This document shows, one piece after another, positions 45,481-57,630 of a stretch of 64,000 nucleotides of DNA; position 1 is the first letter of the stretch, and every line of letters begins with the position of its first letter. The notes under the pieces were generated by a model. The model saw only the letters and a program-made list of their open reading frames with translations, made no database searches and had not been told where the DNA came from. Source of the DNA: Odiellus spinosus (lineage: Eukaryota; Arthropoda; Arachnida; Opiliones; Phalangiidae); NCBI GenBank assembly GCA_963920705.1, contig OY987234.1, positions 6,583,851 to 6,647,850 on the forward strand, written 5' to 3'. Both the position numbers and the translations under genes were made by a program.

Positions 45481-48440
45481 GAAGAAAAGCTTGATCGTTT
45501 ACAAATTATTGAGGGAAAGATGCCTTTTAGTCTGTTTGATATATAACCTAACCGACCAACATTTACTCTTTCTTACAATTTGTCTTCATTCGGTAAAGAT
45601 CCTTAAACGAATTGAATGTTTTATTCGTTTAAGAAATCCGAATGAGTATAAAGGCAATACGAAGTAGATTTTTAATCATTCCCTATAGACTATAACTTTA
45701 TATTTTATTCGGTATTCTATCGTGGACGAGTTATTCAGTTAATGTCCAAGGCTTAAAATCTCTATAGCAAAATCTTAAAACTATTTGGCTCGCGTTGTAC
45801 TTAAGTTCGCGAGCAATGTTTCAACGAGTTTGATACCTTGTCGGACTTACACGTAATGTAAAACTTCTTAGAGAATGAAAGTAGTTCGGTAAATTTAGGG
45901 CGAACGATATTGTATTCGTGTTTGTTTTTTTCCTGGAGGGTTAAGCTCGTTGCCAGTAACGCGATAAAAGAATTGAACCTCTATAGCTGCTGGGTAATTT
46001 TATTTTTACCCTAGTACCATGGAGGGTTTTTACTTTATGTTGGTCTTTTAGAGTGGACCAATAGGAAAGTGCCACTCTAGTTCGGTAATAGATTTTCGAA
46101 GCTTTGTTTTCCTTCGAATAGTTGTACTATTATAGTTGACCGTGGAAAGAAACTGAATTCTTTCATATTGGGGAAGGTTCGATGAAGCTATAAGACACCT
46201 AAGCTTAGCCCTAAATCCCATTTTCCTTAAATTTAAAGGGAATGTGAAACGGAAATATTCTCTATCGATTCCCAATTACACTATAGACGTCACGAGTCTC
46301 GTCCTCCATCTGGGCGGAGTCTGGGACTATCAGATCCCCCGAGGGATTCTGTTGTACACCTTAGTTCACGTGATTAGGCTTTGACTGCGCAAAGAGTTCG
46401 AACTCTTACGAACTCCGAGTCCAGCTTTGGTAGGGCTAAGAGTTCAAATATTTTGTACACCTGAGTTCGCAGATCCCCGTGATAAAAATGCGTCCAAACA
46501 AGGGGGAATGCACGGTAAAAGGAAGAGCTATGGCAAAGTCACGCCCTTTTCCCACCTTAACGCCACTACTCTATAATATTATAGAAGTCACGCGTTGATT
46601 GGTTGAAGGGTCTAATATCCCACCACTTTGTGTGAGTTCTTAACCATTTTGTAAAGTCTTTATAGGCGATTACCTAACGCTTAATACGTACTCAGTTACG
46701 TAATCACTTTAGTACAGTCAAGGGGTAATGGCTCGTACAGCGTTTACACGTTTATGTTATCATAAAAACCATTTTATTTTCCATTTTACCTTCCCTCGAA
46801 AGTTGTTTCCTTCGGCGTTGTTTGATGGTCAGAGCGACAAATACCAATGGCTTTGTTTTCATCGCGTACCGATATAGTTGGGCTTCCTTCTAATATCCTC
46901 TGGCTGGTTTAGTTAGAGATTAAGAAGAAACGTATAGATTCGTAGACGACGCAATCTCGGAGTGATTGTGGTCCAATATTCTTGGCCAAAAACCAAAGAG
47001 GAGGAAGTTTATTTATATAAGAAACAAACAAAAAATAGAATTACTCCTTTTTTTTTTCGTTCGAGGGTTGGTCGTTTATGGATAGTCGGGGAGTGTACCA
47101 TTTCCAGAGGTCAAGGGGTCATTCCTTTTAGTCGGAACCGGCCGGGATCCCCTAGAGTCCGAATCACGGTTGAGAATTTCATTTCCTACGAAGCTAATAC
47201 GTTCAATTCATTCCGGGCGTATGATTTGGTTCCTTAGAGGCGGGTCATAGGAGTTGTGGCCGGATCTTAGATTTGTACGTGCTGAAATAAGAACTTGTTC
47301 TTTCATAGCCAAAAATCAAGCGAGCCACGGCTCTGATGCGATGCCGTATTCGATAAATTACGCCTTGGTCCGAAAGGCATTCGGATGTCCAGACAAAAGA
47401 AATCTTAAGCATATATACTACGGGGAACAAAGGAAAAAAAAATCCTCGCTTATATGTCGATCTATGTTTACTGGCGCCAATCATTACGATTATTGCCGGC
47501 GAATCGAAACTCTGATTTTATTTATAACTTATATAAAACTTCTGTATGGCGTAAGCAGTCCATATATAGTTTGTTTTGGGCAAGTCCGCGACCAATAACG
47601 TTGTGAAGAATCAATTGAAAGTTTAGCCAAAGTTTTATGTTCGAGAAAATAATGCTAAACAATTGTTTATCTGATAGAATTGCTTCAATAATAATAATAA
47701 TTATTAAAGAAAATGAAATCTTATTTTTTTTACTAATTTTACTTATTTTAATGGAAACGCCGTATTGAATTTAATTTAGGTAATTTAACTAATTATCGTT
47801 CATTTAACAAGCGCTTTACAGCGCTAACAAGAATCCTCGAGCGCCTTAAAACCCATTAAATAATTTGAAGTAGAAATTGTTACGAAAATTAGCAAATTCA
47901 CGTAACAATTTCAACGTAATTATTAAAATTAAAAAGTCCAAGCAAGTGCACTATTAATCGGCCTTGCTAAATTTTACACTGATAAAGGTATAGGAACCAC
48001 TGATCTTAGCAAGGGTTCTTTCTAACACTTGGGTATCGTAATTATAAATTTAACTAACGTGGCCTAAATAATTTCGAAACGTTTGAGCTTATTTATATTT
48101 TTTAGATATTTTAAGTTTTCCAGATTGCAAAATAGCAAACGTAATAATTTTAACCATGGAGTTGTTTAAGCGTAAAATAGTTTAACCGGGAACTTTTATA
48201 GTAGTAGGGCGGGTGACGGGGTTGCGGCTCGGTAAAGATCAAAGAGAAGAGTCGATATTTCTCGAACAACGGACCGTTAAATTAACGAGACGCGCTTCCG
48301 AAGCTAGGCGCGGGCATCGATCTAATTAATTATTCAGACGGGCCCGCAAAGAGACCGGAACATTTTTGGCACCGTATATCTCGGGTTAAGATAAACATCT
48401 TAAATTTATACGCTAGTAGCAGCCGAGAGGCCAAATTTTT
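45481..48440. other. Unassigned DNA, no supported gene
   Basis: No gene is supported. TTGTACACCT-AGTTC occurs twice, at about 46352 and 46453, suggesting a small old duplication. An inverted copy of dispersed repeat C lies at 46676-46722. The plus frames 46962-47237 and 47254-47598 (91 and 114 codons) follow one another but have no ATG at their stated starts and no recognised domain. An ATT run lies near 47690. Confidence 0.45.
46676..46722 (-). repeat. Dispersed repeat C, third copy, inverted
   Basis: Read on the minus strand it gives CTTGACTGTACTAAAGTGAT followed by TACGTAACTGAGTACGTATTAAGCGTT, closely matching 12008-12060 and 13472-13525. This copy best preserves the core TACGTAACTGAGTACGTA. 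Confidence 0.65.
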
Positions 48441-48990
48441 TTAAAGGGAGAATGCAATCAACGACAATAGTCATTGCATATCCAAATCCATATATCTTTT
48501 AAATAGTTGCGAACAAATATTAAGATAAATTTTTTTTAACTTACTGAAGAGTTTAACGTACGCGAGAATGGGTGATCTTTTAGTCTGACATTACGTTCCA
48601 AACTAGGCTTAAGAGGCAAGAGCCTCTTCAAATTTTCCACGAATCCTTGTTAAGCCTACTTTCCAATTCAGTTAAAAATTGATTTATAGCTCAGTGTTTC
48701 TTCGTAATCTTTAATATGAAAGTTATTAACCATTTAATAATAATAAAAAATAACATTTGTAAGGAAGGAGAGTCCAGTTGGTGACTGCTTGTTAGCCCAA
48801 ATATTTTTGTAAAAACAGTTCGTGTGTTAAAACAATTTTGGTGTTAGCTGGGTTGAAAAGGCACGTGTGCTTTGAAAGCTTCCCCCAAAGGTTTTAAAAC
48901 CATGAAATATCATTCTCTTAAATAAAAGTTAAAATCTATTCGTAATGTTTTTACAAACTTAAAATTAGGGTAATTACATTCTCCCTTTAA
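48441..48990. mobile_element. TTAA-type MITE family A, copy 4
   Basis: TTAA-AGGGAGAATGCAATC at the left (TTAA 48441-48444) and TTACATTCTCCC-TTTAA at the right (TTAA 48987-48990) mark exact ends. The interior is diverged, with arms AACTAGGCTTAAGAGGC and CTTGTTAAGCC, and carries about 200 bp of extra sequence (48720-48930) not seen in the short copies. Confidence 0.75.
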
Positions 48991-51900
48991 TTAAGCAAAT
49001 ATTTACTGGAGTTCAGTAGGTACGAAAGTTATCTTAATATTGATGGTTCTGATACTGACGTAACAAGAGGGACAATTTCCCCTCTATTGTAAATTGAACT
49101 TGACATCGAAAGTGAAGCGCTTTCCTTTGAGAAATCGCGCGTCAACCGTGTCCGAATCGATTTCACGCCGTTGCCGAATTTGACTACGGCGTTTTGATTT
49201 TTGAGGGATATATTTGTATATAATCCCGCCCCTTCAATCCCTCCTTACCTTATTTTCCTCTCGAACTAAGCCTTGGCGTCGTAATTAGGGTTTATTCTCT
49301 TTTCTGGGTTGAGGATCCTCCTTTGAGAAACGAGTGCTGAAATCTCCCCAACTGCTTAGACTTGCAAATACTTTCCGTATAGCTTTAGATCGCGACCAAT
49401 ATTAGTTTTCATTCGCTATTAAACGGTGTCTCGCGTTAAATCTTAATGGACGTTACTTTTCTTCGAGAGTTTAATGTTTGTACGTATTGAAAACTTCGAT
49501 TGTCGGGTGACCGCGTCCGTACGTTCCGACGCTTCTAAATCCTCTTCAGTCTAAAAATAATACCCAAAATTTCGCGAAACTTAAAATTTTGATTGATGAC
49601 GGGCTTAACCCAATCCGATTAGAACGAAGCGGACCGCGCAGTTTTTTTTTTTATTTTTTAACTTCTAGCTTTTATTGTTCGTTCATCCGAATAAACCGAA
49701 TAAGGTTATATTAGGGAATATTTAATTTCATTCGATGTTTTAGAAGCAATAGCGTTTAAAGGCTTTAGATGAAACAATAATTCAAAAATTGTCATTACGG
49801 AGATATTTCTCCCTCCACCTTTTATAGTCCATTGCTTTTAAAACATTGTCTTTTACGCCTATTAATTCGGAGATGTATAGTAAGGTACGGGTTTAAAATG
49901 GGACCATTTAACTTATTTTAAGTAGTTTTTAAAGGTGGCAACAATTTGAATCGCCAATTGAAGAAGCGAAATAAGTTTTATTAGTGGATTGCGAAAGATA
50001 GTACAGTTGGAAATAATACGTATCCCCGCCTTTGCCTCTATTAGTTCATATTGTGTAACCTTTTTATTTTCTTATTTCTTGAAAAGCCAAGGTATTATAA
50101 ATACCTTTTCTTGGAAAATAAGTGAAAAGGTGGGGAGGGGTGTCTCTGGTATATTCTTCAGATGCCAAGGTCCATTTTTCGCAAATATATTATACTTTAA
50201 TTCTTCAGTCACTGTCAACCCGCCTTTGCTTTTAACCCTTTTTGAAAAGCTGAGCCCTAATTGCTTCTTGCCACGAAAGCTTTGAATATTTTCTATAGGA
50301 ATATAACGTACGCGTCTTGTCAAAAGTCTATAAGCTTTATTTGACGTTTTCACGGATATATTTCGATAATTGTCATTTTTCTACGGAGGCCCGCTGCTTG
50401 CTTGATAGGAGTTTTTTGTATTACATTTTTCTCCCTATTGAAAAGGAATTATTTTGTAGTATAGGGCATGTGTACGTTGAATTTTATTGGCCGGGGAAAT
50501 TGGGAAATTTAAAGAGATAACTAAATGATTGGGTTAAAGCTTAAAATTGGAACGCAAAGAAAACACGTTACTCGTTGTCATTATCCCTTTATCAACTTAA
50601 TTTATTCAATTTTTTATTCAATATATTGTATTTTTAAGATTAAATCTTAAGAGATAGATAGAGAATCAATTACGCCTTTAGAAGTGTTTTAACTGTCGCG
50701 CGACGCTGCTCAATGGGAAGCCATCTTCCAGTAAGAGTAAAAATATTTACAGGAAATAATCTTTAGAAATATTTTAATTAGTAGAATTTAATTTACTAAT
50801 TATTTTCTTCTAATAAGATATATTCTAAATCTAGTTGCAAGACGTGCGAAGCTATTCTTCCTTTATCTATAATTCAACAAATCGTATAGATGCTAGGTAG
50901 CGTAGTCAACTCGAGGTGGAATTTTAACTTTTAGTATCGGTGTACTAGAATTGAAAAAAAAAAAAAAAAAAATTTAGACAGTAATTATATTTTATCTTTT
51001 TCAATAGAGTTTAGATTTAGGTTTTAATTAGAATCTCGATATAAGGTAATTAGTTTTAATAAAAATGGCTTATTTTGACCTAAATTATAAATGACTTAAA
51101 TCGAATGAGCTAGGAAATTGAGAGAAAAATGAAAAGCTTTTCGTTTTATCTTTAGTAAATAATCTTTGAACGGTATTTTTTTACTCTTGGCAATCTTGTT
51201 ATTATTTTTCTTAGCTCTATTACGCCTGTATATTGTATCGCGCGGCCTGTATAACTTTTCGTAGCTCCCTCTTTTGGCTGCGGAACTGACTGAGGGATGG
51301 AATATACCCTAGCATATAGTGAGTCTGCATGGGCCCGTCTTTTTGAATGATGAGACGTCAGAGTTGTCATTAGGGCCGGCATTCTTCATCCGTCTTGCTC
51401 CCTTCCTATATATCCAGCCGTTTTTTTCTTCACGCAGCTTCTTTCATCTCTCCCCTCACCCGCACTCTCCATCCTCATTCAATTTTCAAAAGATTTCAAA
51501 CTGCAACCGTAACTGAAAGCGGATTAATACGACGTGTTAAATTTTATAGACGATGAAAATAGTTTCGCAAACATTTATATTCTAGTTCACGTTTAGTCTT
51601 CAGTAGATTCGAAGCTGTAATAACTCCTATGTATCATCGTGCCCATTCTTGATTCATATATATTGAGCTAACTTTTATTGATATTATTGTTGAATCCGTA
51701 ATACCACTCGGTTTTAATTCCAAGGCTGAACAATAATTAAAATCCTACACTCTCAACCGTCTATGATCTCTTCGTGATACCGAATTCCTGGTACAGTAGC
51801 CACGCAACTTGAAGTCACCCGCACTAAATTAACTTTTCCCATAGGACGATAGCGTTACTGTTTTGACATTGCTTTAGTATCTCGGAGATTTATCTCCTCC

Positions 51901-53196
51901 CCGTGTCCCAAACCCGAAAAAATGGACCAGATCAAATTAAGTCGGATCGAATGTTCAATGTGTTCATAGGTAACAACTCCCCTCTTTCAGTATCTTTATA
52001 AGGTATATTACACAGCACATGGACTATTAACAAGGAACACCATATAGATAACCAAACCTGGTATTATTCGTAAGCGTCCTCTAACGGCTAAAACAGTTCT
52101 GCCAAAATTAAAAACTAACAAAACTACGCACCTCTACCTATTCTTTATCTGAAGTAGCCACGCGCCGGGATTTGTAAGTTACTTTGGCCACTTTGCCGTT
52201 AGAGGAGGCTTATGAACACCATTTTAAATATTCCTAGATTGCACAAACTCTCGTTTTTTTGTATTAAACTCTCGCTATCTCAAAATCTTCACGCCTCCTC
52301 TGTAAGTGTATTTGCTTACGCACGGATGTGATCTTGAATCGTAGCCCTCTTTATACACGTACGATACTGAGCGTACCTTCTTTTTAATGCCGAAAGGGGC
52401 CTATTGAAAATTTCAACCGATTCTGCGATGGCGGCGTGGGTTTTGTTGTTGTCCTCGTGCTTCTAGATCTTTAAATTCAATTTCGACAAAATATTTTACT
52501 GAGAAATGCCTACGTGTTTTCGTATGTATGTTTGTATGTACGTGCTGTGCAAAAATATAATGGGTGTTGTATTTTATTTATTATATTCGATTAAATAGGC
52601 TGAATTTAGAGGAAAGGTCAAACCAGTTTGAGGAAAACACCCTTTGCCAGGTTGATATTTAATTCATACATTCATTCATTCTCCCATGCAGACGTGATCG
52701 TATGAAAGACGCTTTTAAATATTCTAACGGATTTAAAGTTTAACGAGATATTTAGGTCGATTCTCCCTGCGAAACACCAAAATAAAATGAATATTATTTA
52801 AAAGAAAAAAGGGGAAAAAAAGAAAAAGAAAAGAAGGTAGCTTAGCTTAGGCCGTTAAGGTCGGATTATTAGTGAAATATTGAGTTTTCGTAATTTATTT
52901 TATTTTATAATACACCATCACGTACGGATCGTAATTTAAAATTTAACAGAGGAAAGCCTTTAGATTATACTTAGACTAGTTTAACTCGCTTTTTATTTGA
53001 TCTTTCGCTTTGAACTTTTTCCAAATTCCATTGTTTCTCAACTATCTTTCTCTCAGTAAAGGGAGAGTGACGAGTATATCTTACTGAGAATTCTTAAGTG
53101 TATAGTGGTGCTTCGCTCACGTGGTGATTAACGTTACTTAAGTCTTAAAGTATGTAAGCAAGCTGCCACTGGATTCGGGCCTCGTCAATAGTTGTT
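48991..53196. other. Unassigned DNA with one MITE
   Basis: No gene is supported. A 19-base A run lies at 50954-50972. AAGGTATT-ATA-AATACCTT forms a hairpin near 50089-50107. The overlapping frames 49989-50285 (plus) and 50072-50353 (minus) are both open; the minus one is protein-like but lacks an ATG. The MITE at 52071-52212 is listed separately. A purine-rich tract lies at 52800-52840. Confidence 0.45.
52071..52212. mobile_element. MITE with CGTCCTCTAACGG ends, copy 3
   Basis: TAAGCGTCCTCTAACGGC at 52071-52088 and GCCGTTAGAGGAGGCTTA at 52195-52212 are inverted repeats of 18 bp with one mismatch. The interior matches 27.8 kb (AACAAAACTACGC and CTATTCTTTAT). This is the best preserved of three copies. 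No certain target duplication. Confidence 0.75.
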
Positions 53197-53475
53197 ATCA
53201 TAAATGAAGAGGAGCTTACTTGGGGAATGTTGCCCTCGACGTCATCAGCTACGTCATAGCTCGTAAGGCTCATAGCGCTCGTGAGCACCGAGCATTTCTT
53301 AAGCTTATTTTTTCTATATCCGTGTCCGTTCTCAAGGTCGGGTCTCTCCCGAGTGTCTTCTGAGCCATCTGGCCCCTAGCGTTTTATGAAAATGGAAATA
53401 GTTGCCCATGTGATTTCGTGACGTAGTTAGCAACATTGGAACGCGATGTCGAACCCACAAGTTATTTTATAATAT
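53197..53475. mobile_element. MITE family E (TACGTCATAGC ends), copy 2
   Basis: It matches 38083-38347 from ATCATAAA to ACAAGTT and keeps TGTTGCCCTCGACGTCATC at the left, the partner of GACGTAGTTAGCAACATT (53419-53436) at the right. The shared interior includes GCTTATTTTTTCTATATCCG. Homology extends about 40 bp beyond the right arm in both copies, so the element is longer than the inverted arms alone. Confidence 0.75.
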
Positions 53476-53532
53476 GATCTCGTACCAAGATAGCGAGATA
53501 TTGAAAAAATCCCCCAATGCTGTTAATTCTAT

Positions 53533-54116
53533 CTACAGCATGACGTCAGTTTTACTTTTCAATTCAATATGATCCCATAGAGATTGGCTTACCCAATGAT
53601 GAAAAAGCTAATTTGGAAAAAAATTGTCAAAATTGAAAATTTCCAGCAGAAATTAATATCAATATATTTCAATTTAAGTTTATTACAAAAACATCATAGT
53701 TAATGCGTAATATTTGAGGGCCAAGTCATCAAGCGACTTATAGGCCACCATTTTAGTGGGAAAGAAAATCAATATTAATGAAATTAATTGATAATTATCC
53801 CATTTAAAACAGATAAATTAATTGAGTTAATTCTAAACAGTAAAAAAAAAAGCAAAATAGTTCGACCAAATAGAGCAAATAAAATAACCCGAATTCAACG
53901 AAAGTGAACCACGTGGCCTTTTTCCATTTTGGTAGTGGTAGCTTCGGGTTGTGATTAAATTCTCGAGGTTGGCGCGATATTAATTTGACAAGGCCCGAAT
54001 TTAGTCTCTACTTAAAGACTCATGTAACCTTTATTACCACCGCGTGACCGTAGTACCGTACACGATTTATTTAGTAATTCCTAGTAAATCAAAAGTAAAA
54101 CCAACGTCACACTGAG
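53533..54116. mobile_element. MITE family D (TGACGT ends), copy 2
   Basis: The left end CTACAGCATGACGTCAG then TTTTACTTTT pairs with the right end, which read inward is CTCAGTGTGACGTTGG then TTTTACTTTT. The length is 584 bp, nearly twice that of copy 1 at 35921-36231. The interior shows nothing coding. Confidence 0.65.
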
Positions 54117-54589
54117 ATTCATTTGATAGTCTTAACCTTAGTTCGCGTCCCGAGAATATTTTTATAAATTTTCCAAACCTTTCTAATGTTAAAAAAATGT
54201 TACCGTCCTTTTAATTCCATGCTAGTTTTTTTTTTTTTCCCAGACCGGTTTTCTTTGTTCTGGCCGTAGCATTTAATATCCAAATACATTTTAAATATTA
54301 GGTAGGCTTACACATAGTCCTTATAACTAACGACCTTACGCGAGTATTTCATTTTAATCATTTGATAGGTGCATGGCTTTCCCCCTTTTTTTTTCTTATT
54401 ATATTCTATACGATATAAGAATGTCTCTTAATTATTTATGGCGTAATTTTTTTTGCATCGCTATAATCGCTAGAACGGTGGCTTAACTTCATAGTCTCGA
54501 AGTGCAGGGCTTAGCCAAGAAATGATCTAACCAATTACTTGTTTTTTTTTCCCCTAACTCCCAGACGATGCGTATTTATTTATTTTTTC
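54117..54589. other. Short unassigned spacer
   Basis: AT-rich sequence with several T runs (54223-54238, 54384-54394) between a family D and a family A element. No feature recognised. Confidence 0.6.
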
Positions 54590-55213
54590 TTGAAGGGAGA
54601 ATGCAACTGACAGTGATTTTTGTATCATTTATTTATGGTTTAAATATACTTAATCCACAATAGAGTTAAAAACCTTTAAGGTAAAAAACTATATTTAAAT
54701 TGAAAATTAGGCTTAGCTAGGATCCGTGAAGAGTTTGAAATCTCGCCGTTAATGAGGCTGAAGAGGAAAATTAAAAATTATATTCTTTGATTATGCATCT
54801 CCAAATAAGAATGGGCATAATGAATTATTCGGGAAATGTCTCTGAATTGTACAAAAAAAAATCCAGAACCTTCAGATTTGGATATTGAATTAAAATTAGA
54901 ACCTCGGACTAATCAAAAGAAGACGAAGAAAAATCCCCGCGACACGCGACACGGCACACTCTTTGAATCTCGTTCTTGACAATTTTCACGAGAACAACTT
55001 CTACAGGGGAGGCTTTTGGTTTGTTAATTAAATGCCAAAATCTGAATATTTTCGGATAAAAGTTTAGACGATTCAGTCCAGTACATTTCCCGTATATTTT
55101 AATACGCGAAATCGTATTTTTAATAGTATAATCAATAAGAAAATCGCTGTAATTTCCTCTTCACTCTACCTTTAAGTTTAGTTTGAAACTGAAAGGTTGC
55201 ATTCTTCCTTTAA
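54590..55213. mobile_element. TTAA-type MITE family A, copy 5
   Basis: The left end is TTGA-AGGGAGAATGCAACTG (one change from TTAA) and the right end is GGTTGCATTCTTCC-TTTAA (TTAA 55210-55213). The arm AATTAGGCTTAGCTAGGATCC at 54705-54725 identifies the family. At 624 bp it is the longest copy; the right half is diverged and may contain an unrecognised insertion. Confidence 0.7.
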
Positions 55214-56086
55214 CGTCTACTATATTTTAAGCTTCTTTTGTTTTCTGATTTATCGAGTAGTTCGTCCGCTTTTAGTTTGTCCATTTCTTTTTCATCTTTC
55301 TCTCAACATTCCGTTCGCTTTGTCAGAGTTAATAGGTAAATATTAGGGGAAACGAAGCGTACCCTAAGTCGGATTTAATTCGGTATAACCGTTACTTTCC
55401 TCGTTAACCGCGAGAACTCGAATATAGTTATATATACGAATTCTAGGAGTCACCGAGCATTTCTCTGGGAAGATTTTCTTCGATATAATTCGTTCTCAAC
55501 ATCCATCGCGAGTCATTCCCTATCTATATTTGATATCAACTTGATCCTTAGAGCGGTACTAAACCCAGTAAACCCATTATCTAACCTTTGATCTCGGTCT
55601 AAACTCATTGTGATTCGAAATTGTAATAGAATTTTTCGAGTTAAGATTTGACTAAAATCCTAGTTGATTTTCAACGTTAAACCAATACGCTTCTACGAAA
55701 GATATACCCGGCATTTATCTCTAGTACGATCTCTATATGAAAAGATACGTAAGGACGCTTAAAACGTATCCGTATTAGACCGGTCCTATTTGTTTCTTTT
55801 GAGAGGTTTTTTTTTTCTTCGCGTGTCCGTTTCTTCATCTTGTTGAAGAAGAAAGAGAGACTGAAAGCTGAAAAGAAAAGGGGGCCTAAAACCCGTGAAG
55901 GCGATTTCTGTTCGTCTTTTCTCTCTTCTTCGTTATTAATGGAAACAACGCCAGATTCCTAAAGATTTGTTTTTTATTTTCATTTTTTTGTCTACTGGAG
56001 GCTATAGAATTTTTTATTCTCAATCCCTAGTGCATTTGTGTAAACATTACTCTGTACCTTGATTTATCAGCACGTTCTATGCTTAT
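55214..56086. other. Unassigned DNA
   Basis: No gene or repeat recognised. T-rich and GA-rich tracts lie at 55805-55890. Confidence 0.6.
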
Positions 56087-56138
56087 TTAAAGGGACAATG
56101 CAGCGCTACGGCGATTGAACGTCTTTTTCTTATATAGT
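56087..56138 (+). repeat. Solo TTAA-AGGGACAATGCAGC terminus
   Basis: TTAA (56087-56090) followed by AGGGACAATGCAGCG resembles the family A terminus AGGGAGAATGCAAC, but no matching right end was found. It abuts the family B element that starts at 56139. Confidence 0.4.
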
Positions 56139-56595
56139 CTAAAGGGAAACTTGGAGCTAAAAATGGAACAGCTAGCTTTTTTTTTTTAATTTACGGAATT
56201 ACCATGCCAAAAACGTATTCCAGAGTTTTCAACAATTTTTAGACAGGTTTTTTGTGTTTAAACTAATTTTTAAAGTTGGATAAATTTTGAATAAATATAA
56301 ATTCCGGCCAGTCATATTGTTGAAGTTTGGAATATCCTAACATTAAAATAATAGACCAGCGTTTGATGCCTAAGACTTTGAAAATAAACTCCGGCCTATT
56401 CTTTTAATGCAAGAACATTACAAGCACTGTTGAAGGCCGAAATTATGTGATTGGACAGAACTTTAAAAATAATTTAAAAACACAAGAAACTTGTCCAATA
56501 ACTGTGAAAAAATTCTCAAGTACGTTTTTTGGCATGGTGATTCCGAAAATAAATTCAAAAACTGTTCAATTTTTAGCTCCAAGTTCTCCAAGGAT
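56139..56595. mobile_element. TTAA-type MITE family B
   Basis: The left end CTAA-AGGGAAACTTGGAGCTAA pairs with the right end TTAGCTCCAAGTTCTCC. The arms run for about 130 bp, through CCATGCCAAAAAACG-type sequence and TTTTTAGACA to TTTAAAC, with scattered mismatches. The original TTAA is degenerate on both sides. Solo or truncated relatives lie at 1501-1629 and 57370-57630. Confidence 0.7.
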
Positions 56596-57369
56596 TTAAT
56601 TTCGCGACTTTGATAACTAAGCGCGATATTTTGATAAAGTTTTGTCCGCGTATTTTACCAGTCTAGATATAATATCTTTCAATTTTTTTTTTCATTGTTG
56701 AAAATATAATTTTTAATATAAAAATCCATCCCGATTTTAGATGGTTTGACCCAACAATATTAGAATATAAATTATTTCCCTACGTAGATCTGTTCATTCA
56801 ACCCGATTGGCTGAACCCAAATCCCGTGTAACGATCGCGTGACTTGTCTGGAAACTCGTGGGTTTGCGTAAGACCAAAGCATCGTCTTAAAGGATCAGTG
56901 AAAATCAAATTGTTGGGAGAAAAACTCCATATTTTAAGCGCCCTATAAGCTTAAGGGATATTTTATTATTTTTATCATTCATCTTTCCTTTTAGTTAATA
57001 AATGTCCATCTATTCGGTGGATATGTGATCCTCATCTATTTCTTTTTTGAGAGCCTTTGTGTTATGGTTCGCTTTTGAGTTGGCAGTCAAACGTCTTTCT
57101 TTCAATTTCTTTGTTCTATTTAAGACAAATCTAAAAATATATTTTCTCTCAGATCCGGATTTATATAATTCTTTACAAATGATTATCGAGTGTATATTTA
57201 AATCAAGACATTTGAATTTTTATTTATTCTTATCAAGCTAGGAAGGATTTGAGAAACCTAGTAAGCTCTAAGAAAAAAAAAAAAAATCCAATTTGATTGT
57301 TACCGCTTTGCAAAAATAACTTTTCTAAAATTAGAAAAATAATTAAGAATATAAAATAAGACCAAATGT

Positions 57370-57630
57370 GAAAATACCTTCTAAATTCGACCAAATCTGA
57401 TTATTTCCAAGATCTTGAGCCTGTTCTTTTTATGTTAGAACATTTCAACCTCTGAAATAATATGATTGATCCGAATTTATATTTACTTTTATTCGAACTT
57501 GACCAATTAATTTAAACACCTAAAACGTGTCTAATAATTTTTTGAAACTTCACGAATACGATATATGGCACCCGGTGATTCCAAAACTAAATTCAAAAGC
57601 TGTTCCATTAACTCCAATTTTCCCTGTAAA
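57370..57630. mobile_element. Truncated TTAA-type MITE family B copy
   Basis: From TTCTTTTTATGTTAGAACATT through TTTAAACACC to CCAATTTTCCCTGTAAA it follows the right half of the element at 56139-56595. The left arm is missing or unrecognisable. The terminal TTTCCCTTTAA has decayed to TTTCCCTGTAA. Confidence 0.6.

Noticed and set aside
45464..45667. Plus-strand frame of 67 codons
   Set aside because: Its start is the terminal repeat of a TTAA-type MITE and no domain follows.
47254..47598. Plus-strand frame of 114 codons following one of 91 codons
   Set aside because: The apparent start is not ATG and no family was recognised; without splice evidence the pair cannot be called a gene.
50072..50353. 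Minus-strand frame of 93 codons with protein-like composition
   Set aside because: It has no ATG start, overlaps an equally open plus-strand frame and has no recognisable domain.
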